DNA of 64,000 nt from Kordia algicida (GCF_051013375.1 NZ_CP142125.1); one strand, 5' to 3'; positions 1 to 9,237 are shown, numbered from the stretch's first letter. A program made the numbers and translations. The notes: a model not told the origin generated them from the sequence alone.

Positions 1-573
1 TCTTCCGATAGTAATATTATTAGAACCAGTTTGTTTATCATAAGAGAGAATCCCATCTGAATTAAATATAGAACTTAGAGAAGATGTATGATCCTGTATC
101 CCGTAACGTGTATATCCTATTCTTCCAGTATTAAAATATTGTTCTAAACGTAGTGATCGAGAAGAATCATTGAATAAGGTGTTGGAAAACTTTCCTCCAT
201 CACTTCCATTAAGAGTAAAAAATATGGTACCTCCAGCAAATGTTTGAAAAGAATTTGGAGTCATTACATTATTGCTAGTCGCTAGAAAATCTACTGAATT
301 AAAAGTTCCTGTATTGTATGTAGGAGGATTTGAACCTGTAGATATAAAGTTGTTTCCGTTTCCGCTGAAGTCATTCCATGTACTTACTGAAGCTCCATTT
401 GAAGGATTATCATTTGTTAATTCATCAGCATCTAAATCGTCTGCTCTAAGCCATAGTTGCAATGGAGAACTCCCATCATTTGTTCCCACCCCTCCTGGTC
501 CAGTTTGAGCATGACTATTAAAAGAATAAAAGCTAATGATAAAAAAGAAAAATGGTAGTATATTTTTCATCAT
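1..573 (-). CDS. Secreted surface protein, N-terminal part only
   Basis: The gene runs off the left edge; 191 codons are visible. It starts MMKNILPFFFFIISF and has a signal peptide that probably ends at SHA before QTGPGG. The mature part begins with an LQLWLRADDLD stretch, followed by a Trp-Asn-Asp-Phe-Ser-Gly-Asn-Gly segment. This start is common in long flavobacterial surface proteins with LamG-like domains and a C-terminal T9SS sorting signal. The C-terminus is outside the window, so secretion by T9SS is inference. Either of two adjacent ATG codons (573 or 570) could be the start. Confidence 0.75.
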   Translation of the reverse strand, partial: MMKNILPFFFFIISFYSFNSHAQTGPGGVGTNDGSSPLQLWLRADDLDADELTNDNPSNGASVSTWNDFSGNGNNFISTGSNPPTYNTGTFNSVDFLATSNNVMTPNSFQTFAGGTIFFTLNGSDGGKFSNTLFNDSSRSLRLEQYFNTGRIGYTRYGIQDHTSSLSSIFNSDGILSYDKQTGSNNITIGR

Positions 574-931
574 GGATAAGTTTTACTATAAAATAATATC
601 AAAATTTATTTTTATTATGTTAAATAAATTAATATGTAAGCAAAACTCGATGTATTACATTTATTTCCGATGAAATACTAAATTCCAAATAATAATATCT
701 TTATTATTTAATTGGTCGTAATTGCCATTTTACTATTACTTTTTATTGTATAATCTTCAATATATTTAGTATTGTTTTTTCAGAGTACATAATTAGTATG
801 AGCAACTTTCTCTGAATAGTTACTTGCCCAATCACTTTTAGAGGACTTTTTTGAATGATTCCTATATATTTTTCCCTTAAACAACCTCTTAATTGTTTTT
901 ATAACAAAGAAATCAAACTATTTGTTACTCT
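574..931. other. AT-rich intergenic stretch
   Basis: No credible coding sequence is seen on either strand. The right part must hold the end of the minus-strand transcript that comes from the small membrane-protein cluster. The left part must hold the promoter of the partial secreted protein. No clear TAnnTTTG box could be assigned with confidence. Confidence 0.4.
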
Positions 932-961
932 TTAAAATAAAAGCCTTGTTAGGGCAAGGCT
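932..961 (-). terminator. Rho-independent terminator of the small membrane-protein cluster
   Basis: A 7-bp stem (AGCCTTG / CAAGGCT) with a 6-base loop. On the minus strand the hairpin is followed by TTTTATTTT, so it fits termination of the leftward transcript that carries the genes at 1101-2621. On the plus strand the following bases are not T-rich. Confidence 0.6.
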
Positions 962-1100
962 TCTCTGTTCAGCGTAATTTTAGTTTTACGATACTTTAGT
1001 GGTAAATACTGAAAAAAGAACTAAAAACTGAACTTAAAATGTAAGGGTTCTCAATGATCCATTGAGAATTCCTTACATATAATGGGGGAATTAGAGTTAT

Positions 1101-1211
1101 TTAGGTTATTATAATAATTCCTGTAAAAATTATTAGCGCAAGGATCAAAGCTGATGCCATGAACCCATGTACAAATCCTTTTTTGTATTCTTCACTCTTG
1201 TTTATATTCAT
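1101..1211 (-). CDS. 36-residue single-TM membrane peptide
   Basis: A short frame starts MNINKSEEYKKG and continues into one hydrophobic helix (about residues 16-36) that runs to the stop. A charged N-terminal segment followed by a C-terminal membrane anchor suggests a small membrane protein with its N-terminus in the cytoplasm. It is the last gene of a leftward cluster of small membrane proteins and is followed by the hairpin at 932-961. No family is recognised. The reading frame is short, so coding status is plausible but not proven. Confidence 0.45.
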   Translation of the reverse strand: MNINKSEEYKKGFVHGFMASALILALIIFTGIIIIT

Positions 1212-1226
1212 TTTAACTGCAAATAT

Positions 1227-1340
1227 TTAATGTATTGCAAAAGGTTTAGTTGGCAAGGCGATGATAGCATTGCGTTTGTAACGATCGCCTTGCACTAAAC
1301 AGCATGTTTCCTTTTTTTTAGGAAACTTCTTCTGCGCCAT
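1227..1340 (-). CDS. Possible 37-residue basic peptide
   Basis: The frame starts MAQKKFPKKKETCC and ends 16 bases before the start of the next leftward small gene. It is Lys-rich with a Cys-Cys pair and no membrane segment. Its position between two small genes of the same strand is the main support. Nothing else identifies it, and it could be a chance frame. Confidence 0.3.
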   Translation of the reverse strand: MAQKKFPKKKETCCLVQGDRYKRNAIIALPTKPFAIH

Positions 1341-1564
1341 AGGACACACTTTTATGAAGAAAAAGAGTGCTTGTAAAAAGGAAGTATTTAGTGAAAAAAA
1401 TGATACAACCTTTGGCGCATTACTATGATCTCTTTTGATGACTAAGTTTATTTAAAATAAAGCGACAGCAACCAACTGCCGCTTTACAAACCAACCTAAA
1501 CTAAATACTTAGGAAACTTAACCACAAACTATTAACTTTTTATAATCTCAACCTGTGCGTATAT

Positions 1565-1741
1565 TTATTGCTTTGACTTGTTTTGTAATTCCTTTTCAAG
1601 TTCATCATCTACTTCATTTGTTGGCTTTGCGCTTTTTTGGTACTTGTTGGGTGTATTTCTTAGATATAAAATGATGATGATACTGATGATCAAAACTTCT
1701 ATACCACAAATACCTAATAGAAATTTTGTGTTATGATCCAT
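1565..1741 (-). CDS. Small single-TM membrane protein (58 aa)
   Basis: The frame can be extended upstream to 1825, but the internal Met at 1741 gives a more natural protein. It starts MDHNTKFLLGICGIEVLI, has one strong TM helix (about residues 6-26) and then a charged, Lys/Glu-rich cytoplasmic tail of about 30 residues. It lies in the leftward cluster of tiny envelope proteins between 1.1 and 2.6 kb. Function unknown. Confidence 0.5.
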   Translation of the reverse strand: MDHNTKFLLGICGIEVLIISIIIILYLRNTPNKYQKSAKPTNEVDDELEKELQNKSKQ

Positions 1742-1922
1742 ACGATTCTTTTTATTAGTATTAATGGCTATTAACACAATAAAATAGGTGTTTGGACTAG
1801 GTAACAACCTGTTAAAAAAAACCATGCGAATCTCAGGCTATGCTAATCAAAGCATGGCTTTTAAGGGTACTCATGAAAAAAAGTGTGAAATTATTTTTTC
1901 TTACGGGTCATACCTAGCAAGG

Positions 1923-2120
1923 TCATCTTTTATCAAAGTTTTCTATTTGCAACGCTTTTAGCCGTTCTTTGTTGAGTGCGGTTTGTGCGTCTATCAACTT
2001 TATAAGTTTTAGAACCAACTTAATGCCTAGTATCACTAGGGTAATACCAATTAATACCATAATGATTACATACAATAGCATGAAAATATTCATTGCTTCA
2101 AAACTTGTGCTAGTGTTCAT
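1923..2120 (-). CDS. Small membrane protein with C-terminal amphipathic tail (65 aa)
   Basis: One long hydrophobic segment (about residues 10-38, starting NIFMLLYVIIMVLIGI) is followed by a charged helix that ends in ENFDKR. The start lies 3 bases after the stop of the upstream lipoprotein gene, so the two are translationally linked. Resembles small phage or plasmid accessory membrane proteins in size and layout, but no family is recognised. Confidence 0.55.
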   Translation of the reverse strand: MNTSTSFEAMNIFMLLYVIIMVLIGITLVILGIKLVLKLIKLIDAQTALNKERLKALQIENFDKR

Positions 2121-2123
2121 CCG

Positions 2124-2621
2124 TTATTGTTTCTTTTGTTGTTTTGTCGAATCCTTTTTGATAGAATCAGCTTTTCTATTAAATGACTTAGCAATTAGTG
2201 AGTCAGTCATTTTTAAATAATTATCTATACCTTCCATTGAATTAAAACGAGGAAGTTTAACAGAATCTTTATTTTTGAGAAGACTAAGAGATTTATTTTT
2301 GAAACGTGTTTGTAATTTTAGTAATACACAGGTTTGTTTTGTATTATATGTTCCAGCTATAAATGGATCTAAATGCTTTCTTATCTTTTTAGAAGAAAGA
2401 GAATCTTTAAGTGATAGTAACACTTGGTTTGTAACAGAGTCATTTTTTACCACTTTTTCAAGTTCTTTGTCCGTTAGACCTAGCTTAGATTTTAGTAGAT
2501 CTGATTTACTTGCAACAACAGGCAAAGCTATTTCTTGCTTAGTTTCTTTGGTAACACTACAATTGTAGGTAAAAACAATTGCTATTACTAACATCATTAG
2601 CTTAAAGATTCTCTTTTTCAT
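2124..2621 (-). CDS. Lipoprotein of unknown function (165 aa)
   Basis: The N-terminus MKKRIFKLMMLVIAIVFTYNCS is a lipoprotein signal with a Cys at residue 21. The rest is mostly helical and Lys/Ser/Asp-rich (DSLSSKKIRKHLDPF, then several Lys-Asp-Ser repeats near the C-terminus) with no recognised domain. It sits 17 bases downstream of the larger lipoprotein gene at 2639-4042 and directly upstream of a small membrane protein, so the three look co-transcribed leftward. Likely anchored in the envelope. Confidence 0.65.
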   Translation of the reverse strand: MKKRIFKLMMLVIAIVFTYNCSVTKETKQEIALPVVASKSDLLKSKLGLTDKELEKVVKNDSVTNQVLLSLKDSLSSKKIRKHLDPFIAGTYNTKQTCVLLKLQTRFKNKSLSLLKNKDSVKLPRFNSMEGIDNYLKMTDSLIAKSFNRKADSIKKDSTKQQKKQ

Positions 2622-2638
2622 GTAATTATTTTTCTAGT

Positions 2639-4042
2639 TTAATTATTAATATAAAATATTTTTGAATAACCGTCAGCCCCATCATATTTATTAATCTCCA
2701 TAGTTATAAGACATTGTGTATCAACAGATATATCTATTCCTTCATAAAATATACCTCTTTTTATAGTGCCTGTCATATTAATACGCTTAAAATCACTACT
2801 TATTGGACTTTCAACAACAGCAAAATTTGAATTTGCTTCCCACGCCATCATTAAAGAAAAACCTGCCAATTGTGAATTAATCCCAACCACTTCAAAATCT
2901 TGTTCGGTTACGGGGTTTTCTAAATTAGAAACAACTTCTACCTTTATATCTGCTGTATTCAAAAATTCAGCAGTTGGAAAAGAAAACCTAGTCATCATAT
3001 TACCACTCTGCAATTCCTCTGAAGAAGTTTCTGTTGCATTTGCACTTGTTGGTAATGAATCAATATAATCTTGTAAATCTTCTTGATTATCAAAGCTTGG
3101 CGCATCCTCATGATTTGCATTATTTCCAAACTCCCAATTCCCTTCTCCTAGCACTTCATTAAGTTCTTCTGTAATTCTTTGACGATCTTCTTTTGAAATT
3201 GGCGAAGTCACTACATTAGGGGTTTCATCATTAGGTTCATCAGGTGTCGTATTTCCATCATTGGTTGTACCACTACCTCCCGAAGTTGAACCTGATGTTG
3301 GACTACTTGGGTTTTGTGGATCGTCTGTGGTACTTCCACTACTCCCTCCATCTGGACAGTTCACCTCAATTACCGTATAGGTATCACACGGGTCGTCATC
3401 TTGTTCATGCTCGCACGTGTTTTGCACAGCTCCATCAATGGAGTATAAAAATGTATCACCCGTATCTGGCGTAATGTGATATACCGTATAGGTCGTTGTA
3501 CACGGGGTTATTGTATTACTTTCTCCCAATACATCTGCTATATTCATAGCAATAGTTTCTGAGCTGATCTCATACGGAGTCCCTACATGTTGTGTGGTAA
3601 AGAATTCTTGTTGTTGCAAAGCATTGAAATGATAGGTTACCAACGTAGCGGTGTAATCCTCTGTACTAGCATTATAGGAAAACACCATGTTCTCCAATGC
3701 AGTACCTGAGTTATTGGTACGGCTTACAGGAAAGGTATAGGAGTGCGTGTTGTTTTCGGTACTTTCTATATAGTGTACACGCTCCGTATGTACGGTAAAA
3801 TCATACATGTTATTTTCGGTGAATTGCTGTTGCATGGTGGCTAAACCTCTTAGCTGATTACTGAGCTTGGTGTTGGCTGCTACCTCTTGTTGGGTCAATA
3901 CACTTTTGGTATACGGAAACGCTTTTTGCATGGCTTGTTCTTCTGCAAGTACCGTATCGGTATCGGTTTGACAATTGGTAAAGGCTAGCATTGCTACCAA
4001 GATACATAAAATTTGACATAGATTTCTTACTGTTTTCATCAT
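2639..4042 (-). CDS. Large lipoprotein with acidic low-complexity linker (467 aa)
   Basis: The signal ends LAFTNCQTDTDTV, a lipobox with the modified Cys near residue 25. Residues of about 30-200 form a beta-rich domain. A Ser/Gly/Thr/Asp/Pro-rich linker follows at about residues 225-275 and then a second compact domain with many Asn and Glu. There are Cys residues just before the linker (CDTYTVIEVNCPDGG). No family is recognised. First gene of the leftward lipoprotein/membrane-protein cluster and divergent from the AraC-type sensor at 4465. A surface adhesin or host-interaction role is possible but unsupported. Confidence 0.65.
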   Translation of the reverse strand: MMKTVRNLCQILCILVAMLAFTNCQTDTDTVLAEEQAMQKAFPYTKSVLTQQEVAANTKLSNQLRGLATMQQQFTENNMYDFTVHTERVHYIESTENNTHSYTFPVSRTNNSGTALENMVFSYNASTEDYTATLVTYHFNALQQQEFFTTQHVGTPYEISSETIAMNIADVLGESNTITPCTTTYTVYHITPDTGDTFLYSIDGAVQNTCEHEQDDDPCDTYTVIEVNCPDGGSSGSTTDDPQNPSSPTSGSTSGGSGTTNDGNTTPDEPNDETPNVVTSPISKEDRQRITEELNEVLGEGNWEFGNNANHEDAPSFDNQEDLQDYIDSLPTSANATETSSEELQSGNMMTRFSFPTAEFLNTADIKVEVVSNLENPVTEQDFEVVGINSQLAGFSLMMAWEANSNFAVVESPISSDFKRINMTGTIKRGIFYEGIDISVDTQCLITMEINKYDGADGYSKIFYINN

Positions 4043-4128
4043 TGGTTATAATTTTAAATACACCTACTCGTACGTTTTTCGGTTTCCACGGCTTTTGTTT
4101 AAGTGAATAGCTACACTTTGAATAAACA

Positions 4129-4162
4129 TTTGCCGTGGGTATTAAAAAAATACCTATATTTG
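4129..4162 (+). promoter_or_regulatory. Bacteroidota-type promoter (TTTG / TATATTTG)
   Basis: The -7 box TATATTTG at 4155-4162 matches TAnnTTTG exactly. A TTTG element lies 22 bases upstream at 4129-4132, slightly longer than the usual spacing. The promoter points rightward into a short stretch that ends in a strong hairpin at 4201-4231, about 300 bases before the next gene, so the transcript may be short and non-coding. Confidence 0.45.
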
Positions 4163-4168
4163 ATTTTC

Positions 4169-4232
4169 GATGTCAAGTAGGCAAAATGCTTATTTGTTTT
4201 TAAAAGCTTTCATTCATGTGAAAGCTTTTTTA
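4169..4232 (+). ncRNA. Candidate small RNA (about 60 nt)
   Basis: The stretch between the TATATTTG promoter and a terminator-like hairpin is about 60 bases and has no reading frame. Promoter, short body and terminator in this order are what a small RNA gene would show. No known RNA family is recognised. The transcript start is estimated from the promoter position. Confidence 0.25.
4201..4232 (+). terminator. Terminator hairpin
   Basis: The arms AAAAGCTTTC and GAAAGCTTTT enclose an 8-base loop and are followed by TTTATTA. It lies between divergent genes, so it does not terminate a flanking gene; the likely substrate is the short transcript from the promoter at 4155. Confidence 0.5.
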
Positions 4233-4464
4233 TTACAACTTTTCTTTCTTTTAAAAATAATCTTATACTTTAGCTGTCAGATTTTTTTGATGATGTAAAT
4301 GTAATGTAAGATATAGCTTAAGTACAAAAAATGTAAACCATTATTTACAAATTAACAGGTGTTATTTATAAATTCTTCAGTAATTTTATTATTAAAACAC
4401 CTTAAACTAGATTGGAAGTCAATAAAATAAAATCATATAAGTATTTATGTTGGTAAGTTTTGAA

Positions 4465-6153
4465 ATGAAAAAGTATCTTGTTTCTATATTGATCTTTACA
4501 AGTATAATTTCAATGAATGCACAGATTAATAAAATCGATTCGTTGAATGAATATACTTATAGAGAATTAGTTAAGAAATTTTCTTCATCTAAAGATTCAA
4601 AGGAATTATATGCAAAATACTATTTATCAAAAGCTAAAAATTCAAGAGATACTTTACGTATTGCAAAAGGATATAAATTGATTACGTTTATAGTTACATC
4701 TGATATAGCAATAAAATACTCTGACTCTATTATTAAAATATCAAAAGGAAAACCATATAAAAGTTATCCAGCAGAAGGTTACTTATTAAAAGCATATTAT
4801 TTATATCAAAAAGGTAGTTATAAAGATGCGTTAGATAATTACATAAAAGCACTGCCTTTAGCTAAAGAGAGAAAGAATACCAAACAGTTATTTAGAATTA
4901 GACAAGGTATAGGTACACTAAAAAGTAGGTTTGGAAACTACAATGAAGCTTTAAGAATATACAAAGAAGATCTGAACTTCATACAAACATTAACAAACTA
5001 TAAGGTAAAGTATAAGAAAGATTATTTAAGTGCAATATTTAACATTAGCAATATATTTCTAAAAACTAAAAATCTTGATTCAGCTAAAATGTATCTTGAA
5101 AAAGGTATATCAGAGAGTCTTACACTTAAAGATACTGTAATGTATTACGATTTTGTTACTGCTTCTGGGTATGAAAAATATTATAGTAATGATTTTACCG
5201 AAGCTTTGAGAATTCTAAATCTTACTGCGCCACATTTGAAAGGATATAGCCTAGGAGTCAGTTATTATTATAAAGGTAAATGTTATCAAAAATTAGGCAG
5301 TAAAGAAAAAATGCTTCATCAATTTAAAAAAGCAGATAGTATTTATCAATTGAATAAAGACTTATTTCCTGAGTTAAGAAATATTTATGAGTTTTTTATT
5401 GATCACTACAAAGAAAAGAAAAAAACTAAACAGCAATTGTATTACTTAGAAAAACTTATTTCAATAGATAGTATCCTTGATAAGCAGTACAACTATTTAA
5501 GTTCAGAAATTGTAAAAAAATATGACACTCCATTATTATTGAATGAGCAGGAAAGATTAAAGAATGAAGTTGAGTCTTTAAACAAACAAAATATGCGTTC
5601 AAATTTTGGATTAGGTATTTCCTTAGTTTTTATTTCAATCATTGCCATTTTTCTTATTTATTATTATGAGCAACAGAAAAAATATAAGCGTAAATTCATT
5701 GAAACGATTAATAAATCAAAAAAGGAGAACGAAGAAAAGGAAAGGAAAGAAAAGTCCGAAGTTGATAAGAAAGATTTAGGTATAAGCAAAGAAATTATTA
5801 ATGAAATTTTACAAAAATTAAATGAATTTGAAGCTAATAATATTTTTTTAAAATCAGACATCACAGTTGCAAGTTTAGCAAAAGATTTTAACACAAATAC
5901 GACATATTTATCTAAAATAATCAATGTGAATAGGGGAAAAAATTTTAGTTCATACTTGAAAGAATTAAGAGTTAATTATGCTATTGAACAATTACAAAAT
6001 AATTCTCAATTTCGGAAATATTCAGTCAAGGCTATTGCTTACGAAATAGGTTTTAACAACGTAGATTATTTTTCTAAGGCTTTTTACAAAATAACAGGAA
6101 TACAACCTTCATATTTTATAAAGCAGTTGGAAAAGCAAGAAAATAAGGAATAA
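4465..6153 (+). CDS. AraC-family regulator with TPR sensor domain and one TM segment
   Basis: The start chosen is the second Met (MKKYLVSILIFTSIISMNAQ), which gives a clean signal peptide. Residues of about 30-340 are TPR-like helical repeats (SYKDALDNYIKALPLA, NYNEALRIYKEDLNF). One TM helix follows (about 370-395, LGISLVFISIIAIFLIYYY), then a charged coiled coil and a C-terminal AraC-type DNA-binding domain with two HTH units (VASLAKDFNTNTTYLSKII and KAIAYEIGFNNVDYFSKAFY). This outside-sensor, inside-activator layout is common in flavobacteria and usually controls nearby genes. The gene precedes a small GG-motif peptide gene and an S9 peptidase gene, its probable targets. Signal unknown. Confidence 0.85.
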   Translation: MKKYLVSILIFTSIISMNAQINKIDSLNEYTYRELVKKFSSSKDSKELYAKYYLSKAKNSRDTLRIAKGYKLITFIVTSDIAIKYSDSIIKISKGKPYKSYPAEGYLLKAYYLYQKGSYKDALDNYIKALPLAKERKNTKQLFRIRQGIGTLKSRFGNYNEALRIYKEDLNFIQTLTNYKVKYKKDYLSAIFNISNIFLKTKNLDSAKMYLEKGISESLTLKDTVMYYDFVTASGYEKYYSNDFTEALRILNLTAPHLKGYSLGVSYYYKGKCYQKLGSKEKMLHQFKKADSIYQLNKDLFPELRNIYEFFIDHYKEKKKTKQQLYYLEKLISIDSILDKQYNYLSSEIVKKYDTPLLLNEQERLKNEVESLNKQNMRSNFGLGISLVFISIIAIFLIYYYEQQKKYKRKFIETINKSKKENEEKERKEKSEVDKKDLGISKEIINEILQKLNEFEANNIFLKSDITVASLAKDFNTNTTYLSKIINVNRGKNFSSYLKELRVNYAIEQLQNNSQFRKYSVKAIAYEIGFNNVDYFSKAFYKITGIQPSYFIKQLEKQENKE

Positions 6154-6258
6154 TATCACCTATAATTTGTAAATAATGGGCTGTAACTTCCCACTTATAT
6201 TAGTATTTACTTGATTTTTATATAGATTTGAAATGTTTATAATTAAAAACTAATAAAG

Positions 6259-6411
6259 ATGAAGAAAAAAAAATTAACAATGTTAATCGGAAAATCGATA
6301 ACCAATAAAAAATTATTATTTTCAATTGTAGGGGGTGATGACGATGACGATCCTGTTGATAAAGACAAAACTAGACCTCCAACGGTTGACGACGATATTA
6401 CAAATGATTGA
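6259..6411 (+). CDS. Small GG-motif peptide, possible secreted or RiPP-like precursor (50 aa)
   Basis: The frame starts MKKKKLTMLIGKSITNKKLL, has a Gly-Gly at residues 25-26, and then a very acidic tail (five Asp in a row, then PVDKDKTRPP and VDDD). A basic/hydrophobic leader, a Gly-Gly and a short variable core recall the GG-leader natural-product precursors of Bacteroidota. The gene is followed at once by a terminator and sits between an AraC-type sensor and a prolyl-oligopeptidase-like protein. No modification enzyme, C39 peptidase or exporter is adjacent, so a RiPP role is only a hypothesis. Confidence 0.55.
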   Translation: MKKKKLTMLIGKSITNKKLLFSIVGGDDDDDPVDKDKTRPPTVDDDITND

Positions 6412-6417
6412 TAATAA

Positions 6418-6459
6418 AAACAACAAAAAGCATTATTAAAAATACTTTTTGTTGTTTTT
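6418..6459 (+). terminator. Strong Rho-independent terminator after the small peptide gene
   Basis: A long stem (AACAACAAAAAG paired with CTTTTTGTTGTT) is followed by a T-rich run. It starts 7 bases after the stop of the GG-motif peptide gene and separates it from the S9 peptidase gene. Confidence 0.75.
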
Positions 6460-6501
6460 CATTTTTTATCTTAACCTACATTTATTTAGAAATCTCTCAA
6501 T

Positions 6502-8703
6502 ATGAAAATATACATAAAAATTTTTATCATTTGCATTTGGCTATTCTCATGCGATTCTAAAACTAACAAAATAAATTTACCTCCTTATCCAACTATAAAC
6601 AAAAAATTAGTAACAGAAAATATTTGTGATACTACTGTTAATGATTATTATAGAAATTTAGAAAACGCCGAGGATAGTTTAGTAAATAATTGGTATAAAC
6701 AACAGGGAGATTACGCAAGTAATATTTTATCAAAAATTAGCGGCAAAGATGGTCTAGCTAAATCTATGCAAGACCTTAGTAATAGAAAAAGTTATAGAGT
6801 AAGAAGAACAAATATAGTAGCTGACGATCAGTATTTTTTCTTAAAAAAGATGCCTAATGAGAAAAAATTCAAACTTTTTTATAAAAGTGGGTATGATGGA
6901 AAAGACGAATTTTTATATGACCCTAATACATTTAAGCCTGAAACAAAACATGATTACGTTATAAATTATATTCGTCCAAGTTGGAATGGACAATACGTGG
7001 TTGTGGCACTCACATATGAAGGAAGAGAGGTTGCTGAAATGATTATCATTGACATGAAAACTAAAAAACCTCTAGCTGAAATAATCGGTTCTTCGTGGGC
7101 AGCTTCATTTTACGGTGTAGACTGGCTTCCTGATAATAGTGGTTTTACTTATTTACACTTTCCTAACTTGAGCAAGAATAATAAAAGGGCAAAGACTAAT
7201 ACACAAGCTGTATTATACAAAATTGGGCAAAACCCAAAAAATATAACACCAATATTTAGTCCTCAAAATAACCCTGAATTAAATCTTGATATAACAAGCT
7301 ACCCGATAGTTGAAATTGATAACCCTAACCAAAAATATGCAATAGGTTACATGGTTAATGTTAGTAATTATTTTGATGCATATTATACAGAAATCGAAAA
7401 TTTAGATAAAAAAAAGGTTAACTGGAAACCATTGTTCACAAAAAAAGATAAGGTATACAAGACAGCATGCGAAATTAAAAATGACACAATAACCTTTAAA
7501 TCAGCTTATGGAGCATCAAATTACCAAATAGCTCAAACAAGGCTATCTTCTCCTGATTTCAAATCTCCAACTATAATTGTGCCTGAGAATTTAGATGAAA
7601 TAATTGGTGAATTTAAAGAAATGCCCAATAGCTTATTTTTTACTACGACGAAAAACGGAGTACAGGCTAAATTTTACCAACTAGATAAAAATGAAATTAA
7701 GGAGATTAAATTACCTAAAGAATCAGGTAGTATTTCACTAAGATCATATAATAATATTGATTTATTTGTGACAATTAGAGGTTGGTTGAACAAAAGTGAA
7801 CGATACTTATATTCTTCTAATGATAATAAATTTACTTACTTACCACTTTCGCCAATAATAAATTATCCTGAATTTAAAGATTTCATTGCAAAGGAAATTG
7901 AAGTTATAAATCAAGATGGGGTAAATATTCCATTGTCAATTATCCATCATAAAGATACAGAGTTAAATGGTAAGAATCCCGTTTTTATTTATGGTTATGG
8001 TGCTTACGGAGATATTGAGAAACCTGCTTTTTCTCCTATTTTTTTAACATGGGTTGCTAATGGAGGGGTATTGTGTATCGCTCATGTTAGAGGTGGTGGA
8101 GAAAAAGGAGAAGCTTGGCACTTAGGTGGAATGAAATTAAATAAGCCGAACTCATGGGGAGATTTGATAACCTGTACTGAATATCTTGTTGAAAAAAAAT
8201 ATTCTTCGCCAGAACACATTGCTCTATGGAGTAGTAGTGCAGGTGGTATAATGGCAGGGAGAGCAGTTACTGATCGACCAGACTTATTTAAAGCTGTAAT
8301 TATAGATGCGGGTGTTTTAAATCCTATCAGAAGGGAACAAAGTTATGGAGGAAGTAATCACAAAGAATATGGTAGTATGAAAGATTCAATCGAGTGTAAA
8401 GGAGTAATAGCAATGGACGCATATTTTCACATTAAGGAAAACGTTATGTATCCAGCTATTTTACTTAATGCTGGAATGAATGACCCTAGAGTAGCTCCTT
8501 GGCAATCGGGTAAATTTGGAGCAAGATTACAGGAAGTCAATAAATCCGACAACCCTATTTTGTTCCATGTTGATTATGATTCAGGACATGGTAATGGGAC
8601 TACTGTTGGTAAGGTTTATGATCAATGGGCAAATATATTTTCCTTTGCATTTTGGCAAACAGGACATCCTGATTATCAGCTAGACAAAAGTTCTCTAAAA
8701 TAA
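6502..8703 (+). CDS. Prolyl oligopeptidase family (S9A-like) lipoprotein peptidase
   Basis: 733 residues, the usual length of this family plus a lipoprotein signal (FIICIWLFSCDSK). The first two thirds correspond to the beta-propeller domain that gates the active site. The C-terminal alpha/beta-hydrolase domain carries the nucleophile in ALWSSSAGGI (Ser579), the acid in NAGMNDPRVAPWQS (Asp661) and the histidine in DSGHGNGTT (His696). Family members cut proline-containing peptides; the lipobox predicts a membrane-anchored enzyme outside the cytoplasm. It follows an AraC-type sensor and a small GG-motif peptide gene, so peptide processing or degradation is a reasonable guess. The nucleophile context SSSAGG differs from the common GGSNGG. 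Confidence 0.9.
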   Translation: MKIYIKIFIICIWLFSCDSKTNKINLPPYPTINKKLVTENICDTTVNDYYRNLENAEDSLVNNWYKQQGDYASNILSKISGKDGLAKSMQDLSNRKSYRVRRTNIVADDQYFFLKKMPNEKKFKLFYKSGYDGKDEFLYDPNTFKPETKHDYVINYIRPSWNGQYVVVALTYEGREVAEMIIIDMKTKKPLAEIIGSSWAASFYGVDWLPDNSGFTYLHFPNLSKNNKRAKTNTQAVLYKIGQNPKNITPIFSPQNNPELNLDITSYPIVEIDNPNQKYAIGYMVNVSNYFDAYYTEIENLDKKKVNWKPLFTKKDKVYKTACEIKNDTITFKSAYGASNYQIAQTRLSSPDFKSPTIIVPENLDEIIGEFKEMPNSLFFTTTKNGVQAKFYQLDKNEIKEIKLPKESGSISLRSYNNIDLFVTIRGWLNKSERYLYSSNDNKFTYLPLSPIINYPEFKDFIAKEIEVINQDGVNIPLSIIHHKDTELNGKNPVFIYGYGAYGDIEKPAFSPIFLTWVANGGVLCIAHVRGGGEKGEAWHLGGMKLNKPNSWGDLITCTEYLVEKKYSSPEHIALWSSSAGGIMAGRAVTDRPDLFKAVIIDAGVLNPIRREQSYGGSNHKEYGSMKDSIECKGVIAMDAYFHIKENVMYPAILLNAGMNDPRVAPWQSGKFGARLQEVNKSDNPILFHVDYDSGHGNGTTVGKVYDQWANIFSFAFWQTGHPDYQLDKSSLK

Positions 8704-8724
8704 AAATAAAAAAAAACAAACTAT

Positions 8725-9237
8725 ATGTATCTTATTTGGGCACTCATCAATACGGCATTGATCATCTTATTTTGGGCATTAGTATTAACGCTATTTTCCA
8801 AAGGAAAGCAATTATTTAATAACAAATATGGCAATGCCATTATTGTAATATTCGTACTAGGCGTTATTGGAATGTTGAGCTTTAAGGAAATAGATATTAA
8901 AGACAATAGGTACGTTTCAGATATGAAAATAGAAAACAAAGATCGTGATAAGATCGTATCAAGAGATGTTCGACTGGAAGATAATGGCATTTTCCATATA
9001 TCATTACACACACGGTATTTAGAAGAAGCTGATAAAGTAACATTACTACATGGTCATGCAACTAGAAGTGGTTTTGTGACTGGATTTCAATGGAAGTTTG
9101 GGTCTATGGTCATCAACAAGAACAAAAATGGTGAGGTGACATATCAAGTTTCAGGATCGCTACGTTGGAATTTATTAGGTTTTAACATATATACAGAAAG
9201 CAAATATTTTGAAGGAACGTTTACCGTTGCAGAATGA
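8725..9237 (+). CDS. Membrane protein with two N-terminal TM helices (170 aa)
   Basis: TM helices at about residues 3-22 and 36-52 are followed by a soluble beta-rich domain of about 115 residues (RDVRLEDNGIFHISLHTRYL, then SGSLRWNLLGFNIY). No family recognised. The stop overlaps the start of the next gene by four bases, so the two are a unit. Base composition (repeated GATC) resembles the element to the right more than the genes to the left, so this pair may be part of the same mobile DNA. Confidence 0.65.
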   Translation: MYLIWALINTALIILFWALVLTLFSKGKQLFNNKYGNAIIVIFVLGVIGMLSFKEIDIKDNRYVSDMKIENKDRDKIVSRDVRLEDNGIFHISLHTRYLEEADKVTLLHGHATRSGFVTGFQWKFGSMVINKNKNGEVTYQVSGSLRWNLLGFNIYTESKYFEGTFTVAE

